Source of the DNA: Adiantum capillus-veneris
Lineage: Eukaryota > Streptophyta > Polypodiopsida > Polypodiales > Pteridaceae
DNA: 64,000 nt
Assembly: GCA_014529385.2 (NCBI GenBank)
Contig: CM043952.1
Coordinates: 60,652,119-60,716,118, forward strand
Direction: 5' to 3'
Under the pieces are notes generated by a model. It did not search any database and was not told where the DNA came from. It was given only the letters and a program-made list of their open reading frames with translations. Positions 23,439 to 35,960 of the stretch are shown in pieces (position 1 is the stretch's first letter; each line of letters begins with the position of its first letter). Both the position numbers and the translations under genes were made by a program.

Positions 23439-23713
23439 TAAGCTCAAGCCTAAAGAGGCAGCAAGGACACATGTCAAGCCCCTACCCATGTTGCCCTCAT
23501 GGTGTGCCTAAAGCCTATTGGTTGGCCTCCCAAGGGGTTCAATGATAAATTAGTTAATGCATTTAATTGTTTTTTAATTTATCAAGTCCTCTCTCCCAAA
23601 GGGGAAAGGGGGACACTTGTCCCAAGGCTTACCTTGTTTCTTGATATGAATTCCGCATGTGATTGGCTAGGCTTGGAGGGGTCCAATGAGCTTCAACCAT
23701 GAGCTAAAAAAAA

Positions 23714-23745
<32 letters not shown>
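23714..23745 (+). repeat. homopolymer run of 32 G
   Basis: An unbroken G run preceded by an A run. Runs this long are rare in plant DNA and can fold into quadruplexes; the length may also be affected by sequencing error. Confidence 0.9.
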
Positions 23746-23746
<1 letters not shown>

Positions 23747-24495
23747 CGATCAAAGCAAGAAGGGGCTCTGATTGGGGGGTATACTCTCCCACACACTCTC
23801 ACACACACGCTCATTGTGTGAAACTCAAAGTGCACGAGCTCCATCTCCTCCTCCAAGCTAGTAGAGAAGTTGAGAGCCTACACCAACACTCTTGGCTATG
23901 GAATGAAAATCCAACCAAGAGCCATGCTTCAATGCTTAAGCTTGCCATCTTCTCCATCTTCATTACTATGCTATTATGTATGCTAGCAAGAAGAGTGATG
24001 ATAAGTGAGAAACTACTTCTTTCTCCTATGGAATGTTTCTTCTTCCTCTTCCCTACCCTCATTCTCCACTAGCTCTCTCCACCCTCAAAGGTGTTTGAGG
24101 CCTTGGGACTGAGGCTCGGGATAGTTAATGCTTTTTGCAAAGTTTATGTTATTCTTGTGATGCATGAAGCTTTCCATCTTCATTGCATCACCTAGGTCAC
24201 AAGGAACACAAAGATTGTATTGTACTAAGTCTCTCTTGATAAGAGAATCTATAATTAAAATGCCTATTGGAGGGGGGACCGGCTCCACATAAATCCTATC
24301 CTCAACTGTTGTCATGTTCTCTAAACTCTCTCTCTTGCAAAAGTATTGGTCATGCCAAGTTAACTAAGTACTATTATTATGTTGCTACCATCAATTAAGT
24401 TCACCCTCTATTCTCTCATACTAGTCTCACAAAAATGTTCTCTCTAATTCTCTTAATTCCGCTATTCTCAAAGTTCATAGGCCATTTCCATAACA

Positions 24496-27339
24496 GTTGT
24501 GAATTGATAATTTTGCTCATTAGCACTGTGATCACACAAAAAACCCATGACTACATGAATATGAAATCCCTGCTAATTAGGCCAAGAGGTTTGAGGCTTT
24601 GGTTTTCCTCATTGCTTCCAGATTAACAAGAAAATAATAAGAAGCCAAATCGCACAATGCGACACACTTAAAAATGAATCTTGTTCTTACGGAGAAGAAA
24701 GCAAGCATGAAGTAGATGGCCACAATGTGTGCAATGAAACTAAACTAGATTTCCACACAATATGCAATGAAACAAAAGATCTCTATTAGAAGTGTTGATG
24801 AAGCTCAGGTTATAAAAGTGGTAGGGCCTTCTCTTGAGTTTTCAAGGAGATGGAAACCAAAACTTCTTGTATCAAACAAAAGTGCAAACTAAAAGTGTAG
24901 GTTTAAAATGGTTGAGCATATGTAGAGATGATAATACTGTGCTGCTAGAAGAAGAAGAAACTACAATTGCATCTTTTATGTAACTCAAATCCAAGCTATC
25001 GGATGAGCTCCTAGGAGGTGGTAGAATCTTGCTCCGATAGTAAAAGAAAGGTGTTTGGCAATACACCAAACGGGGTAAGAGCTGTGTGTATGAGTTAAGT
25101 GAGAGAGTTAAGAGCTGTTTGCATGAGTTAAGTGAGAGAGAGTAATTGATGTGTCCAGTATGCGTGAGTTAAGTGAGACGGAGTGAGGTAAGGTGTTCCA
25201 TATGCAAAAATTGAATACTATGTGCATGCCAAAAATAGAAAATAGAAAGTTATGAATTGCATTGGAGCTTCAAGCTTGAAAACTTAGCTTGACAAGTCAC
25301 ATGACCTTCCTTTAGATCTCATTTAATTTTTTATAAGCGTGATAGCTCTTGCACAATGAAAAATTGTGCAAGTTTAGAAAATAAACATCCATAATTTCTT
25401 TAAAAAAAACTTCACACTACCTTCCCTTAGCTCTCATTTTCACAATGAAAAATTGTGCAAGTTTAGAAAATAAACATCCATAATTTCTTTAAGGAAAACT
25501 TCACACTACCTTCCCTTAGCTCTCATTTAAGTAGCTTGACAACTATACCAATGAAAAATTCACAAGTTTAGAAAATAAAAAACCATAATTTTCTTAAGGA
25601 AAACTGCTCATGCCTTTTTCCTTAAGGAAAACACAAAGATGATGCTACTAAGGCCTAAAGGGTAGACCAAAAATCCCATGCTTGATTATCAATTATCAAA
25701 CAACTTTTGCAGTATAAGCACGATGACCTCAACAACTAGTCTTGCTTGGTGGGCATTGATGTTGAACATCTATAGAACATAACTGGACATACATGTATTG
25801 ACATCAAGCATCTAGCACAGTAGTAAACAAGTACAAAGTGCATTGGTAAATTTTTAAAAAAGAATTATATGATGATTGGTTACTCCTATAGCTATTTGTA
25901 AAATGGTCTAATTTCATGGATTTCTCTACAACTATTTGAGTAGTGAGACCAGCCCTCTTTGCCATACGTGTTTTGAAAGATTTTGGAGCACAATTCGTTA
26001 CTTTCTTATTTGGTTGTGATTAGGGAAGAAGAAAATTGTGTTCCATAGGGCTAACTATACAAAAAAGAGCTACTAAAGGAGGAATTGAATGGAGCAAAGG
26101 GTTGAAACTTAATCCTTCTGCTTAAACCCTACTCCTTAACCTACTTTGGTAATTTTTTGCATATTTCCATTCAACCTAGTAATATCAACCATTTAGTCTC
26201 TAACGAAGTTGCATTGTATGCTATACGGTGTACGTATAATACGTTTTAAACGGGCATATTATATGGCACATATCTTTGTTCGATCGTATCATACGGTGCC
26301 ACATCAACAAAAACACTATTTTGTATAATTTCTTAGAAATTAGATCAAAATATATTTCGATCAAAATATACATTTTGAGCGGAAATAGTCTTTTATATAC
26401 GTGAAAACCGACTGTTTTCCTCATTCTATTTGAGCTCTCTTCTTCTCTTGTGAAAAGAGTGCTTCAAGCTCATCTTTACGTGACCTTTAAAACAAAATTT
26501 TTTTTTAAAAAAAAATTACTGATAAATTTTGCAATGAATTATCCATTTAAGTAAAAAGTTAGAGCTTAGGGTAAAACATTAGTTAAATGTAGATTTAAGT
26601 GTTTTTTTAAGGTTATGGAGTTTTGAGTTTGAAATAACATGCTTTGTGTGGAGTATATCTCACACTCAGAGGTAAATTAAGTAGAGTAGTTAGTGATTGC
26701 TTGCCTTGTGTAGAGGAAACTTACACTTGAAAGTGATTTAAGATAATTAAAGTTAGTAGTTACTTGCTTTGTGCTGAACTATGTTCACACCTAGATGTAA
26801 ATTAAGTTAAATAGTTAAAGTTAGTAGTTAGCAAAGTATCCAAAGATTACACGGGTTCCATGTGCTACCCATACTTTGAATCTGCTCTTGAAGGACTTTG
26901 AAAAAGTTCCTTCTATTAAGAAAACCACTTGGTGAAGTTTATAAGAGAGCATTCATTCTCTTACGCTCTATTTAGAACAAAGTCCCCAACCAAAAATTTA
27001 TAGATTTTTTGTGTGGCATGTTTTACGACAGTGTATTACGTTATCTCTACACTACAATAGGTTAAAGCAGCCCTTGTTAAATAGTGGCAGATAGGAGATG
27101 GGACATTTGGCTTGATAAACATCCCAAGTATTAGCCTGCTTCTTCCAAATGCTACCAGCTTGTAAACTCTCCTATTTTTTGGAGAAATATACATAAAATT
27201 GTTACTGTCACAGAGCCCTTCATTCACTGATACGATTAGTGGACAAAGAAGCCTCTATATTATTAGGAGGAGTGTACTGGTACATGCATGAAGCCTTTTG
27301 CAAGTTAAAAGATTGTACATCTTATGCATGAAAGGAGAA
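24496..27339. other. AT-rich non-coding interval
   Basis: No convincing coding frame on either strand. It contains a GAGTTAAGTGAGAG motif repeated three times near 25092-25180 and the tandem repeat listed next. The nature of the rest was not determined. Confidence 0.5.
25355..25640 (+). repeat. tandem repeat, 89-106 bp x 3
   Basis: Units start AATGAAAAATT at 25355, 25444 and 25550 and share AGTTTAGAAAATAAA and CTTCACACTACC blocks. The third is shortened. Confidence 0.85.
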
Positions 27340-28001
27340 ATCCATGATGATGTCATTTGTCAGAAGAGGATGGGAGCAGTTGCATACTCCTTTACATGGA
27401 GTAGGATTTGTCTTAGATCCCAAGTTCTAGATGCATGATCAATCTTCAAACAATGAAATGATCAATGATTTCAAGAAAGTGTGTGCCCAACAATTAGGCA
27501 ATGTGGATGGACAATTGGCATACACACAAAAGACCACCTATACTAACAGAGAAGGAATGTCTAGGGATCCTTGGCATATAGATGCTATCAAGACGATGAG
27601 CACATTAGTTTGGTGGAAGGAGTATGGTGGAGAAAAAGTGGAACTTCAACATGTGGTTGTGAGAGTATTGTCTGTTGCCGCCTCAAGTGGTAGATGTGAA
27701 AGAAATTGGTCTTCATTTTCTTTTGTGCATACTAAAACACAAAATTGATCAAGTCCAAAATGAGTTGTGGACCTAGTGTATGTATTTCGTAACATGCGAT
27801 TTATGCATAAGACAAGCAAAGTTAGCCACACATGCTATTGAAGAGATTTTTGGATGCTTTCAAGCACACGAAGCAATTGCAAATGAGCTTAACTCTGGTG
27901 ATGAAATGGAATGGAATCCAGAAGATAGTGATCGGGAATGTTCAAATGCCAACAAAATTGATGACATGGTGCCTGTCATTGTGGGGATGGATGAGCTATA
28001 A
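27340..28001 (+). pseudogene. hAT-family transposase, 3' fragment with dimerisation domain
   Basis: The sequence opens with a segment reading about GWEQLHTPLHGVGFVLDPKF, a hallmark of plant hAT transposases. After a stop it reads WWKEYGGEKVELQHVVVRVL and SVAASSGRCERNWSSFSFVH, the hAT C-terminal dimerisation domain. Then come stops and a shifted DLVYVFRNMRF segment. The catalytic N-terminal half is not visible upstream. No terminal repeats were found. It is a decayed DNA transposon remnant. Confidence 0.85.
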
Positions 28002-28063
28002 AGTTTATACGATATTCACAATTAATTTTGTAATGAAAAAGGTGTGTGGAGTTTAGCTTCACA

Positions 28064-28270
<207 letters not shown>

Positions 28271-28299
28271 GAGGAAGAGACAATAATACTTACACAATT

Positions 28300-28448
28300 T
28301 CAACAACATTCGACATGCTCATTTGCTCCAACAAATAGAGATTTACATATCAAAAGAGGTTTTAGATACAAAACTTGAGATTTAAGATACAAAAAGGGCT
28401 CATTATTGGTTGGGAGATTTGCTTGCTCCCCCAGAAGTTTGAATACAT
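28300..28448 (-). pseudogene. coding remnant separated from 35961-36385 by element D
   Basis: The minus-strand frame DVFKLLGEQANLPTNNEPFL runs up to the left end of element D. The minus-strand frame on the other side of D ends SFGSLEFHI. Together they suggest one older reading frame interrupted by the D insertion. Its product is not recognised. It may belong with kinase-like gene K2 upstream. Confidence 0.4.
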
Positions 28449-29573
28449 CATTAGGAGTTTTTTGGAAGAAGTGATTGCACATATGTATATACACATGCAT
28501 GGCGCATCAAATAAAGAATTGCCCATTTTTTGGAGCCAGGTGGTTACGTGGGGCCCACCTGTGTACAAATTGGACCGCGTGTACATAGTACATCAATTTT
28601 CATCGTCACCAGTATCAATGTGTTTTTTCTATAATAATGAGGAGTTGATAGAGCGTAACTTTTTTTGAGGAAGTTATCAGTGGTCCGATGCTATGAGGAA
28701 AGCAGGTGCGTCAGATGGCATCCAGTGGCGTCAAGAGGTCAAATGGGTCAAGACTTGCACGTAGGTAAGTGAGGACACTATGGGAATGTTTTCTTGTGAT
28801 GATTATGTAGAAAGGTTATCATGAGAACTGTATTTGGGGGCCACTTCATGTGATTGTGGGATGCATTATTGGAAAAAGTTAAGTGCCAAGTGTGCTGATG
28901 GATGTTGAAGGATAACAATAACGCACTATGTGGCCATTTTTTGGCCTGTTCTGGGTCTGTTTGAGGTCAATCAAAAGGCCAAAGGTGCCCAACTGATAAA
29001 ATGAAGTGTGGACACTAAACAACTTGAGAAAAAAACCAGCAAGGTGTGGAGAGAAGAGGAGGGAATAGCCGCAACTCAATTTTTGCTATTTTTGGAGCCC
29101 GTTTTGGCTATAAACTACTCATTTGAGGTCAAATTTGAGCACTTTGATGTTGTAGACTAGGGTTTTTGGCCGTTCTGAACGCAATGACACTGTCAATTTT
29201 GCCAAATTTTTCACTAGTTTTCTACTATTTTTCCTGTGAGCGAAGCCTCTGCTCTAATGTGTGATTGTATCTGGCATATTTTATCCATATTGTGTGATCT
29301 ATTTGCCCCATTGGTGTTGGCCCAAGCTCAATTGTATCTAAACATAAGAAGTATTCCTCTTTTGAGCTGATTTTTTTGGGTGTGTGTGTGTGTCTCTCTC
29401 TCTGTGTTGAGTGGGAAAACGGATAGTCTCTCTCCTCTCACTCCATCGGTGTGTTCCCAGTCTCAGCCAGGTGGGTTGTGTAAGCTGAGTGGTGCCCCAT
29501 AGTGTGTGTGTATTATCCCAAGAGTGTGTCGGGTGATTATAGAGGCGTCGTGTGTGTTTCCATCCCACTCACA
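28449..29573 (+). repeat. 5' LTR of element D
   Basis: About 1,125 bp, matching 34820-35960. It starts at a mutated CATTAGGAG (TGTTAGGAG in the 3' copy) and ends CATCCCACTCACA. Both copies contain (GT)n and (TC)n stretches near their 3' ends. Confidence 0.9.
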
Positions 29574-29577
29574 TTCT

Positions 29578-29599
29578 TTTGGTGCCCCCACAGAGGATC
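29578..29599 (+). other. primer binding site of element D
   Basis: TTTGGTGCCCCCACAGAGGA lies a few bases after the 5' LTR and is nearly the same as in elements C and F. Confidence 0.75.
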
Positions 29600-30600
29600 T
29601 TCTTGGAGTACCTTCATCTTCGGGATTTGGGATTCGGGATTACAGGTTGCAAGTTACAGGTTACAAATTACAAGTATAGGTACAATTGATTCACATATGT
29701 ACAGGTAGCTGGAGTAGAGTGATATAATGGGAAGTGGAACTCACTTGCAGTTGCCGTGGGTATGCATCATTTGGTGCCTGTTTGAGCCCATTGCCTGGTA
29801 TTGTACGTTACTTGTGGATAATGCCATTGTACGCCTTTGTGGAACTATACTTGGGTTTTATTTGGCAGTCCCAACCATTTTGGAGATTTGTTCTAGAAGA
29901 TAGTCATTTTTGAGACTTGACTATATGATATTTTCATAAACCTTTGTGAGAGGGTCGTGGTGAGGTTTAATTGAGCTAGGGGATTCTCAAATGTGAGATC
30001 CTTTCGGTGATACAAGTGGCTGGAGCACCCTTTTTGTGACCTCGTATAGGCTATGTACTAGTGATTCCTACTTGATGCTCGAGTTCCATTGTTGGCAGGT
30101 TATGCATACATATACAATCTATATTTTGGGTTCTTACTGCTCTACTTCTAGGGAAACTCCGCCAAAAATTTTCCAAGTTGTGATGGCTGGTTTTTTGGTT
30201 TTTTGAGCCATTTATGCTATTATGCTACTGAAATTTTGGAAAAATTAGAGGGTAATTAGTCAAGTGTGATTTCTTGGGACGACATGGTTGGACTTTAATG
30301 GATAATCACGATGGACCTCAATTCACTCCTTTTCATTTAACACAAAGATTCTAGATAAATGTTCATGTGTCCAAGAAGATTTTTTTTCAGCAACACATAG
30401 TCTTTATGTTTGGGCCAAGAAGATCAAGAGAGATACTTGAATCCCCTTTGCCTGTTGTAATTCCGATGATTAACTATGAAAACTCATTTAATGTGCATGT
30501 GTTTGTCCTTACCTAAAGAGGAGATCCATTGAAGTTTCTGGGGATTGAGTTAGTAAAAAGTTTGGGTTCTTGCACCTGTGCTAGAAGGGGTTCTCAAAGC
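29600..30600 (+). other. element D leader
   Basis: About 1 kb without a coding signal between primer site and gag. A long 5' leader is usual for Tat-like elements. Confidence 0.5.
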
Positions 30601-30618
30601 ATTAAAACTTGGGTAACC

Positions 30619-31514
30619 ATGGCTTTGTCTTATCCGGAATTTCATGGAAGAAGTGATGAAGATGTGGAAGAATTTTTGGAAAAGATGGAGGTTGCCTACA
30701 TTAGCAATCAGATTCATGATCTGCACAGATGTTACGTCTTCTCTAGATTTGTTTGAAGAGTGATGCACGAGTTTGGTCCAAAGCATTTGAAGAGGAGTTG
30801 TGTGTGGTTGATCCACCTGTGAGATTAAGTTGGAACAATCTAAGGCATGGATTGGAAGTGGAGTTTGTGAAGAGAGAAGATCCTGACAAAGTGTGGCAAG
30901 AAGTACAGGGTTTGGTGCAAAGGGAAGGTGAGCCAATAGATGTGTACATATGTAAGTTTTCAATGGCATCGAAATGGATGTCCAAGGCCTTAGCACCCCC
31001 ACCTAACATGATGAATAAGGAGAGGTTCTTGGCTGGTCTTTGGGAGAATATACATTGGAGAGTGGAGCTAAAGAATCCTAGGACATACGAAGATGCACTA
31101 GATGTAGCGAGGAACAAAGAGTGAAAGTTGAGAAGAACGAGTCAGCTCTAGGAGTAGATTCTTTGCCCAGGAGCTTTGAGTTTCAGCCTATGGATTCTTT
31201 GCAAGGTCGCATGCCAGGGGTTCATCATGAACCAGTGGTTTCTATTACTCCTCAGGTTATGCCAATAGTGGTCACTATAGCAGTGCAAGATGATGGGCTA
31301 AGGCAAGACATCAGGAAATTGGTAGATTTAAGGAAGAATCTCAGCCTAAACATGCTAGGTAATGTGGGAAATAATCGAGGTCGGGGGAGGTTTGCAAATC
31401 AGTCAGGAGGTGAAACCCAAGACTGGTGTTGGACAAAGCAATGGTAGGTTCTAGAGGCAGACGCCCACGTGTTATAATTGTGGAGAGTTGGGCCACATCG
31501 GCCCGCAATGTGAT
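30619..31514 (+). pseudogene. element D gag with zinc knuckle
   Basis: MALSYPEFHGRSDEDVEEFL, then after a frameshift near 30750 the core VWSKAFEEELCVVDPPVRLS, WQEVQGLVQREGEPIDVYIC and PPNMMNKERFLAGLWENIHW. A CCHC zinc knuckle (CYNCGELGHIGPQC) lies near 31470-31512 in a different frame. Together these are the capsid and nucleocapsid parts. Several frameshifts and stops make it inactive. Confidence 0.85.
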
Positions 31515-31700
31515 AAGCCACCAAGGATGGGGGGAGACATGTTTCCATTGCCAAGGTAGGTGCTAACTAGGTCAAATGATTATGGCATTGAAATTAAGGG
31601 AAAAGAAGGAACCAGTGGATTAACCCAAGAGGAAAAGGGAAAGACAAAAGTGATAAGTGTGGTCACCTTGGAGAAGGAAGCAAAGCTATAGGATACATTA

Positions 31701-32679
31701 GTGATGCCTATTGGGAAGAGGACCATACAGGATAAGGAAGGAAGAAATGCCCCAGGTCCTAGTAAGAAGAAGGGAAAGAGCCATGAAGACGAGGATGTCA
31801 ATGCCAAGAGGAAAAGAAGGGCTTGTTGCAAGTTTCATGTTTCACATTTTCCACTAGGGGATGGGCAATTAAGCTATGAATTGAAGGAGGATCTGACAAG
31901 CAGAAAAGCAGATGTTACTTTTGGACAGCTTATAGAGATGGTGCCTAAGCTAAAGTGACAGTGGAAGAGGATGGTTAACCCAATGGAAAAAGAACTAGAG
32001 AGAGGTTCATGAAGGTGTTGGTGATGAATGAGCTACCAGAAATTTTCCCAATAGTAGATGTGTGGCACAAAAGAAAAAATTTGGGACAAGGTTATGTTGA
32101 TGGCGGAGCCCAAATATGTTTCATAACACACTCATGCGTTGAGAAGATGTGTCTTACAATGACTGGAGTGTCAGGCTTTTGGATTAGATTGGCAAACCAT
32201 CAGAAAGTAAAATGTTTGGGTGTTGTAAAGAGCTTAGAAGTGGAGGAGTATGATGCAAAGATGGTGGTTGATTTCCGTGTGATGCCACCGGGGCTAGGAG
32301 CATATCCTATTATAGTGGGCAGACCATGGTTATGTGCAGTGGGAGCTGTTCAAGATTGGAGACGTGGTACAATTAGCCTCTATAGAAAGACAGGTGCCAA
32401 GAAGCTAATAACATGGACACAAGGAAACTATTGGAGGAACTTTATGAAGATGAGGATGAGTCTAGTGATAAAGACTATTCCACAGTGACTGACAAGGACA
32501 GTGATACTACTACCAGCAATGATGAGGATGTTGATGTTGCATTTCTTCTTATGGAAAAAGAAATCCATGAGTCTGGTTTAATTGCATTTGCAAATGAGAT
32601 TGAAGATGAAAGTGAAGGGCCTTATGAAGTGATTGAAGGGCTGATGCAAACCAAGGTTGAATTGTCAAAGAAGCAATAA
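31701..32679 (+). pseudogene. element D protease region
   Basis: A Lys-rich linker (GPSKKKGKSHEDED) is followed by ADVTFGQLIEMVPKLK, homologous to ITWPQLLHLAPKV in element F. The retropepsin domain follows: GYVDGGAQICFITHS (DGGA in place of DSGA), KCLGVVKSLEVEEY and YPIIVGRPWLCAV. An acidic Glu/Asp-rich linker then leads to RT. Frames change near 31957, 32008 and 32488. Confidence 0.85.
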
Positions 32680-34472
32680 TTGATGACACAAATGATTAGT
32701 GGAGACCTCTCAGCTATGGAGAAGGTGATATATTTTCACATGCTGGCTAGTTTTCTTGATTTGTTCATTACTTCATATGAAGAGATTAGAGGGTTCAAAG
32801 GAGAAGAGATGCATATAGAGCTGAAAGGAGGTGCTAAGCCAGTGCAAAAAAGACTAAGAAGATGGGTCAAGCAAATGGAAGCCTTGCAAGAAGAGGTGGA
32901 CAAGTTATTGAAGGCAGGATCCATAGTCCCAGTGGAAACCACAGAATGAGTGAGTTAGTAGTAGTCAGGTCAAAGAAGGATGGAAGGTGGAGGATTTGTG
33001 TAGATTTCAAACCCTTAAATGCAGCCACTAAGAAGAACCCATATCCTCTTCCATTCATCGATCAGACCTTGGATTCAGTGGTAGTTTATGAGCATTAGGA
33101 AGAGAATGGGGTCTAGGATGGCCTCTTTATTTGGCGGTTTAAGGAAGTCAAACCTCTAGTATTAAGAATGTAATCAAAGGACAACTTTTGAATTCAAACA
33201 AGCAAAACGTCTAGTTTATTTGAATTCAAAGTTTCCCCCCAAAATGGAATTTAAAATTGAGCGAGTAAAACCATATCATGTAGCATATCTATGGAAAGAG
33301 GTCGATGCATAGATTGCAAATCTATAATCTCCGCTCAAATTGGAGATCATATGTTGGAGTTATGAAAGTCCAAACATCATAAAATTGTCCACCTCCTTTT
33401 TGGGGGGAAAAGTGCATCCTTTGACCACTCTTACACATCTCTTACACACCCACCATTATTGCACACATGGCGTACACCTATTTGTCAAAAATGTTAATCA
33501 CCTCCATAAGCTTGGCAAATAAAGAGGCCCTCCTACACCCCATCCTCTTCCTAATGGAGGTACAATGTGTGTGATGTTTTTTTAGGCTATTTTCAATTGA
33601 AGATTTCTCTTAAAGACCGAACAAAGACAACTTTCATTACACCATGGGGTTGTTATTGCTACACGGTATTGCCATTTAGGTTGTCAAATGGACCATCTTT
33701 CTATCAAGAGATAGCAAATTGGGTATTGGCACCATTCATTCGTAGTGTTAAAGCTTTTATGGACGACTTTTGTGTCTACAATAGTAGGGCTGCACACCAT
33801 GAGAAGCTGCAGATGGTATTGGCTCAATATGATGGATGTGGAGGATAATTAAATCCAAAGAAATGCCATCTACTAACACAATCAAGGGTGAAGTTATTGG
33901 GCCACATGGTGTCAGAAAATGGCATCGAGGCTGATCCAGACAATGTTAAGTCTATTATTATTCCTCTTCCATCACCTAAGAGTACAAAGCAATTGGCAAC
34001 CTGTATACACAAAGTGAAGTACTGGGCCGGTTTATTCCAATGTCCTCACAGATCCTTTATCCATTACGATAAGTGGACAATCATGATCCATTGCAATGGG
34101 ATGACAAGTGTGAAGACGTGTTTCAAAAGGTGAAAGAGGTGTTAGGGGGTTGTCAGCCATGTAGCTCTTGATTGGGAGCAAGTGTTTTATGTAAATCCAT
34201 TAGTATGGGATGATGCTATTGGAGCCATGCTATTGCAAAAGGGGAAGGGCAACCATTATATGAGGCCAATGTATTGTGCAAGCCTAGTGAAGTTGGTAGC
34301 AGAGAGAGAAAATTCTCGGAAGTAGAGCTAGTGATCGCTAGTGCAATATTTGCTTGTCGACGATTTTTTCATTACTTGCTACCACGACCTTTTGTTTTCT
34401 TAACACGTTACGCCTTTTTTCCATAGTTAATTAATGGCACTAACATGTCAAATGTGGTCAAGAAATGGGTAA
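32680..34472 (+). pseudogene. element D reverse transcriptase and RNase H, interrupted
   Basis: N-terminal [51 protein letters not shown]. The sequence is then interrupted by the inverted-repeat element (33093-33556). RT resumes with FLGYFQLKISLKDRTKTTFI, VLPFRLSNGPSFYQEI and the catalytic KAFMDDFCVYNS (FMDD). The connection and RNase H follow in broken frames (VLYVNPLVWDDAIGA-like, then YCASL). The Tat-type RT signature agrees with F. Confidence 0.85.
33093..33556. mobile_element. 464-bp non-autonomous inverted-repeat element, copy 1
   Basis: Ends are inverted: CATTAGGAAGAGAATGGGG on the left, and the right end reads CCCCATCCTCTTCCTAATG. The similarity continues inward for about 40 bp (GGCCTCTTTATTTGGC / GCAAATAAAGAGGCC). 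GAG occurs on both sides (33090-33092, 33557-33559), a 3-bp target duplication inside the RT of element D. No coding capacity. A second copy is at 38273-38738. The superfamily is not settled: a 3-bp duplication fits CACTA or Harbinger, but the ends do not match either typical start. Confidence 0.85.
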
Positions 34473-34781
34473 TTGAGCTACAAAGAGTTTGAGTTCTCTT
34501 TGTTAGTGGAAGGCAGTACAAGAGCTACCCTAGCTGATTTGTTGACTTACAAGGAGAATCCCCTCCTTGTTAAGGAAGAGGTGGTGAGTGGTACATATCA
34601 ACTGGCTAACCTGGATGGGATTCTACAAAAGTCAAGGGTAAATGGATTGCATCTTAAATTATATCATGCTAGAATAACGATGGTGGAGCAAGATGACTTA
34701 TCTGCAAAACAAGTAATGTATCTTAGGGATGAGGAGACATGTGACACGGCGAGTCTCATATCTATTTTTTGTTGTTGCTGA
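34473..34781 (+). pseudogene. element D: RNase H end fused to integrase C-terminus
   Basis: The frame starts KEFEFSLLVEGSTRATLADL (end of RNase H; F has DYTVQVESTTRASLGGL). Within about 20 codons it becomes SGTYQLANLDGILQKSRVNG, the GPY/F tail of integrase (F: NGSYQLMEADGKLHKTRVNG). About 1.6 kb present in F between these points is absent, with no frameshift at the join. Confidence 0.85.
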
Positions 34782-34802
34782 TCATGAATGATCTAGCACG
34801 CT

Positions 34803-34819
34803 AGGGGATGGGCAAATTA
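34803..34819 (+). other. polypurine tract of element D
   Basis: AGGGGATGGGCAAATTA immediately precedes the 3' LTR start TGTTAGGAG. Confidence 0.65.
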
Positions 34820-35960
34820 TGTTAGGAGTTTTTTGGAAGAAGTGATTGTGCATATGTACATACAGATGCATGGTGCATCAAATAAAGAGTTGCTCATTTT
34901 TCAAATCCAGGTGGTTACGTGGGGCCCACATGTGTACAGGTAGGTCAACGCATACATAGTACATCGATTTTCATCATCACTAGTATCAGTGTGTTTTTTC
35001 TACAATAATGAGGACTTGGTACATCGTAATTTTTTTTGAGGAAGCTATCACCGGGCCGACGCCATGAAGAAAGTAGGTGCGTCAGAAGGCATCCAATGGC
35101 GTCAAGAGGTCAAATGGGTCAAGACTTGCACGTGGGTAACTGAGGACACAACAAGAATGTTTTCTTGTGATGATTATGCAGAAATTCATCATGAGAACTG
35201 TATTTGGGGGCCACTTCACATGATTGTGGGATGCACTATTGGAAAAAGTTAAGTGCCAGGTGTGCGGATGGATGTAGAAGGATAACAAAAACGCACTGCG
35301 TGCCATTTTTTGGCATGTTTGGGGTCCGTTTGAGGTCAATCAAAAGGCCAAAGGTGGCAAAGTGATAAAGTGAATTGTGGACACTGAAAAACCTGAGAAA
35401 AAACTCAGCAAGGTGTGGAGATAAGAGGAGGAACAGTTGCAACTCAATTTTTGTTGTTTTTGGAGCTTGCTTTGGCCATAAACTGCTCATTCGAGGTCGG
35501 ATTTGAGCACTTTGATATTGTAGACCTGGGTTTTTTGTCTATTCCAGACGCAATGATGCTGTCCATTTTGCCAAATTTCTCATTGTTTTTTTGTTGTTTT
35601 GGCTGTGTAAGTTTCTCTTGTGAGCGAAGCCTCTGCTCCAATTTGTGATTGTATCTGGCATATTTTATCCATATTGTGTGAGCTATATTTCCCATTGGTA
35701 TTGGGCCAAGCTCAATTGTTTCTAAACATCATAAATCTTCCTCTTTTGAGCTGAGTTTTTGGGTGTGTGTGTGTGTGTCTCTGTGTTGAGTGGGCAAATG
35801 GAAAGTCTCTTTCCACTCACTCCATCGGCATGTTCCCTATCTCAACCAGGTGGGTTGTGTAAGCCGAGTGGTGCCCCATAGTGTGTGTGTGTGTGTATTA
35901 TCCCAAGACTGTGTGTTGGGTGATTATAGAGGTGTTGTGTGTGTTTTCATCCCACTCACA
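34820..35960 (+). repeat. 3' LTR of element D
   Basis: Starts TGTTAGGAGTTTTTTGG and ends CCCACTCACA, 1,141 bp. Many substitutions and small indels separate it from the 5' LTR, implying an older insertion than A, F or G. Confidence 0.9.

Larger units (their letters stand above)
18190..24495 (+). mobile_element. Ty3/gypsy chromodomain element E, decayed
   Basis: Protease, RT, RNase H, integrase and a chromodomain-like C-terminus occur in gypsy order on the plus strand, with many stops and frameshifts. A polypurine-like tract and a long 3' LTR end at 24495. No gag is recognised. The 5' LTR may be the fragment at 6134-6267, which would place the transposase/phosphatase block inside this element. 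Confidence 0.8.
22081..24495 (+). repeat. probable 3' LTR of element E (left limit approximate)
   Basis: From the purine tract to a CATAACA end at 24495 there is no coding sequence. The last 134 bp match the LTR end at 6134-6267, which is followed by a primer site; that fixes this as an LTR end. At about 2.4 kb it is long, partly from a (CA)n tract and a 32-base G run. Imperfect GCTTGAGGTGCTTG units occur at 22270-22390. Confidence 0.55.
28449..35960 (+). mobile_element. Ty3/gypsy Tat-like element D with internal deletion
   Basis: Two direct LTRs flank a primer site, gag, protease, RT and RNase H pieces on the plus strand. The order and motifs match element F. However, the second RNase H and the integrase core are missing: RNase H runs straight into the integrase C-terminus. 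A 464-bp inverted-repeat element is inserted in the RT. I found no clear target duplication at the ends. The copy is old and inactive. Confidence 0.9.

Noticed and set aside
33093-33556. Assignment of the inverted-repeat element to PIF/Harbinger through TTA/TAA near its ends
   Set aside because: The TTA and TAA are inverted parts of the terminal repeat, not direct duplications.
28449-35960. Target-site duplication for element D
   Set aside because: TACAT on the left and ATGTG on the right do not match as direct repeats.
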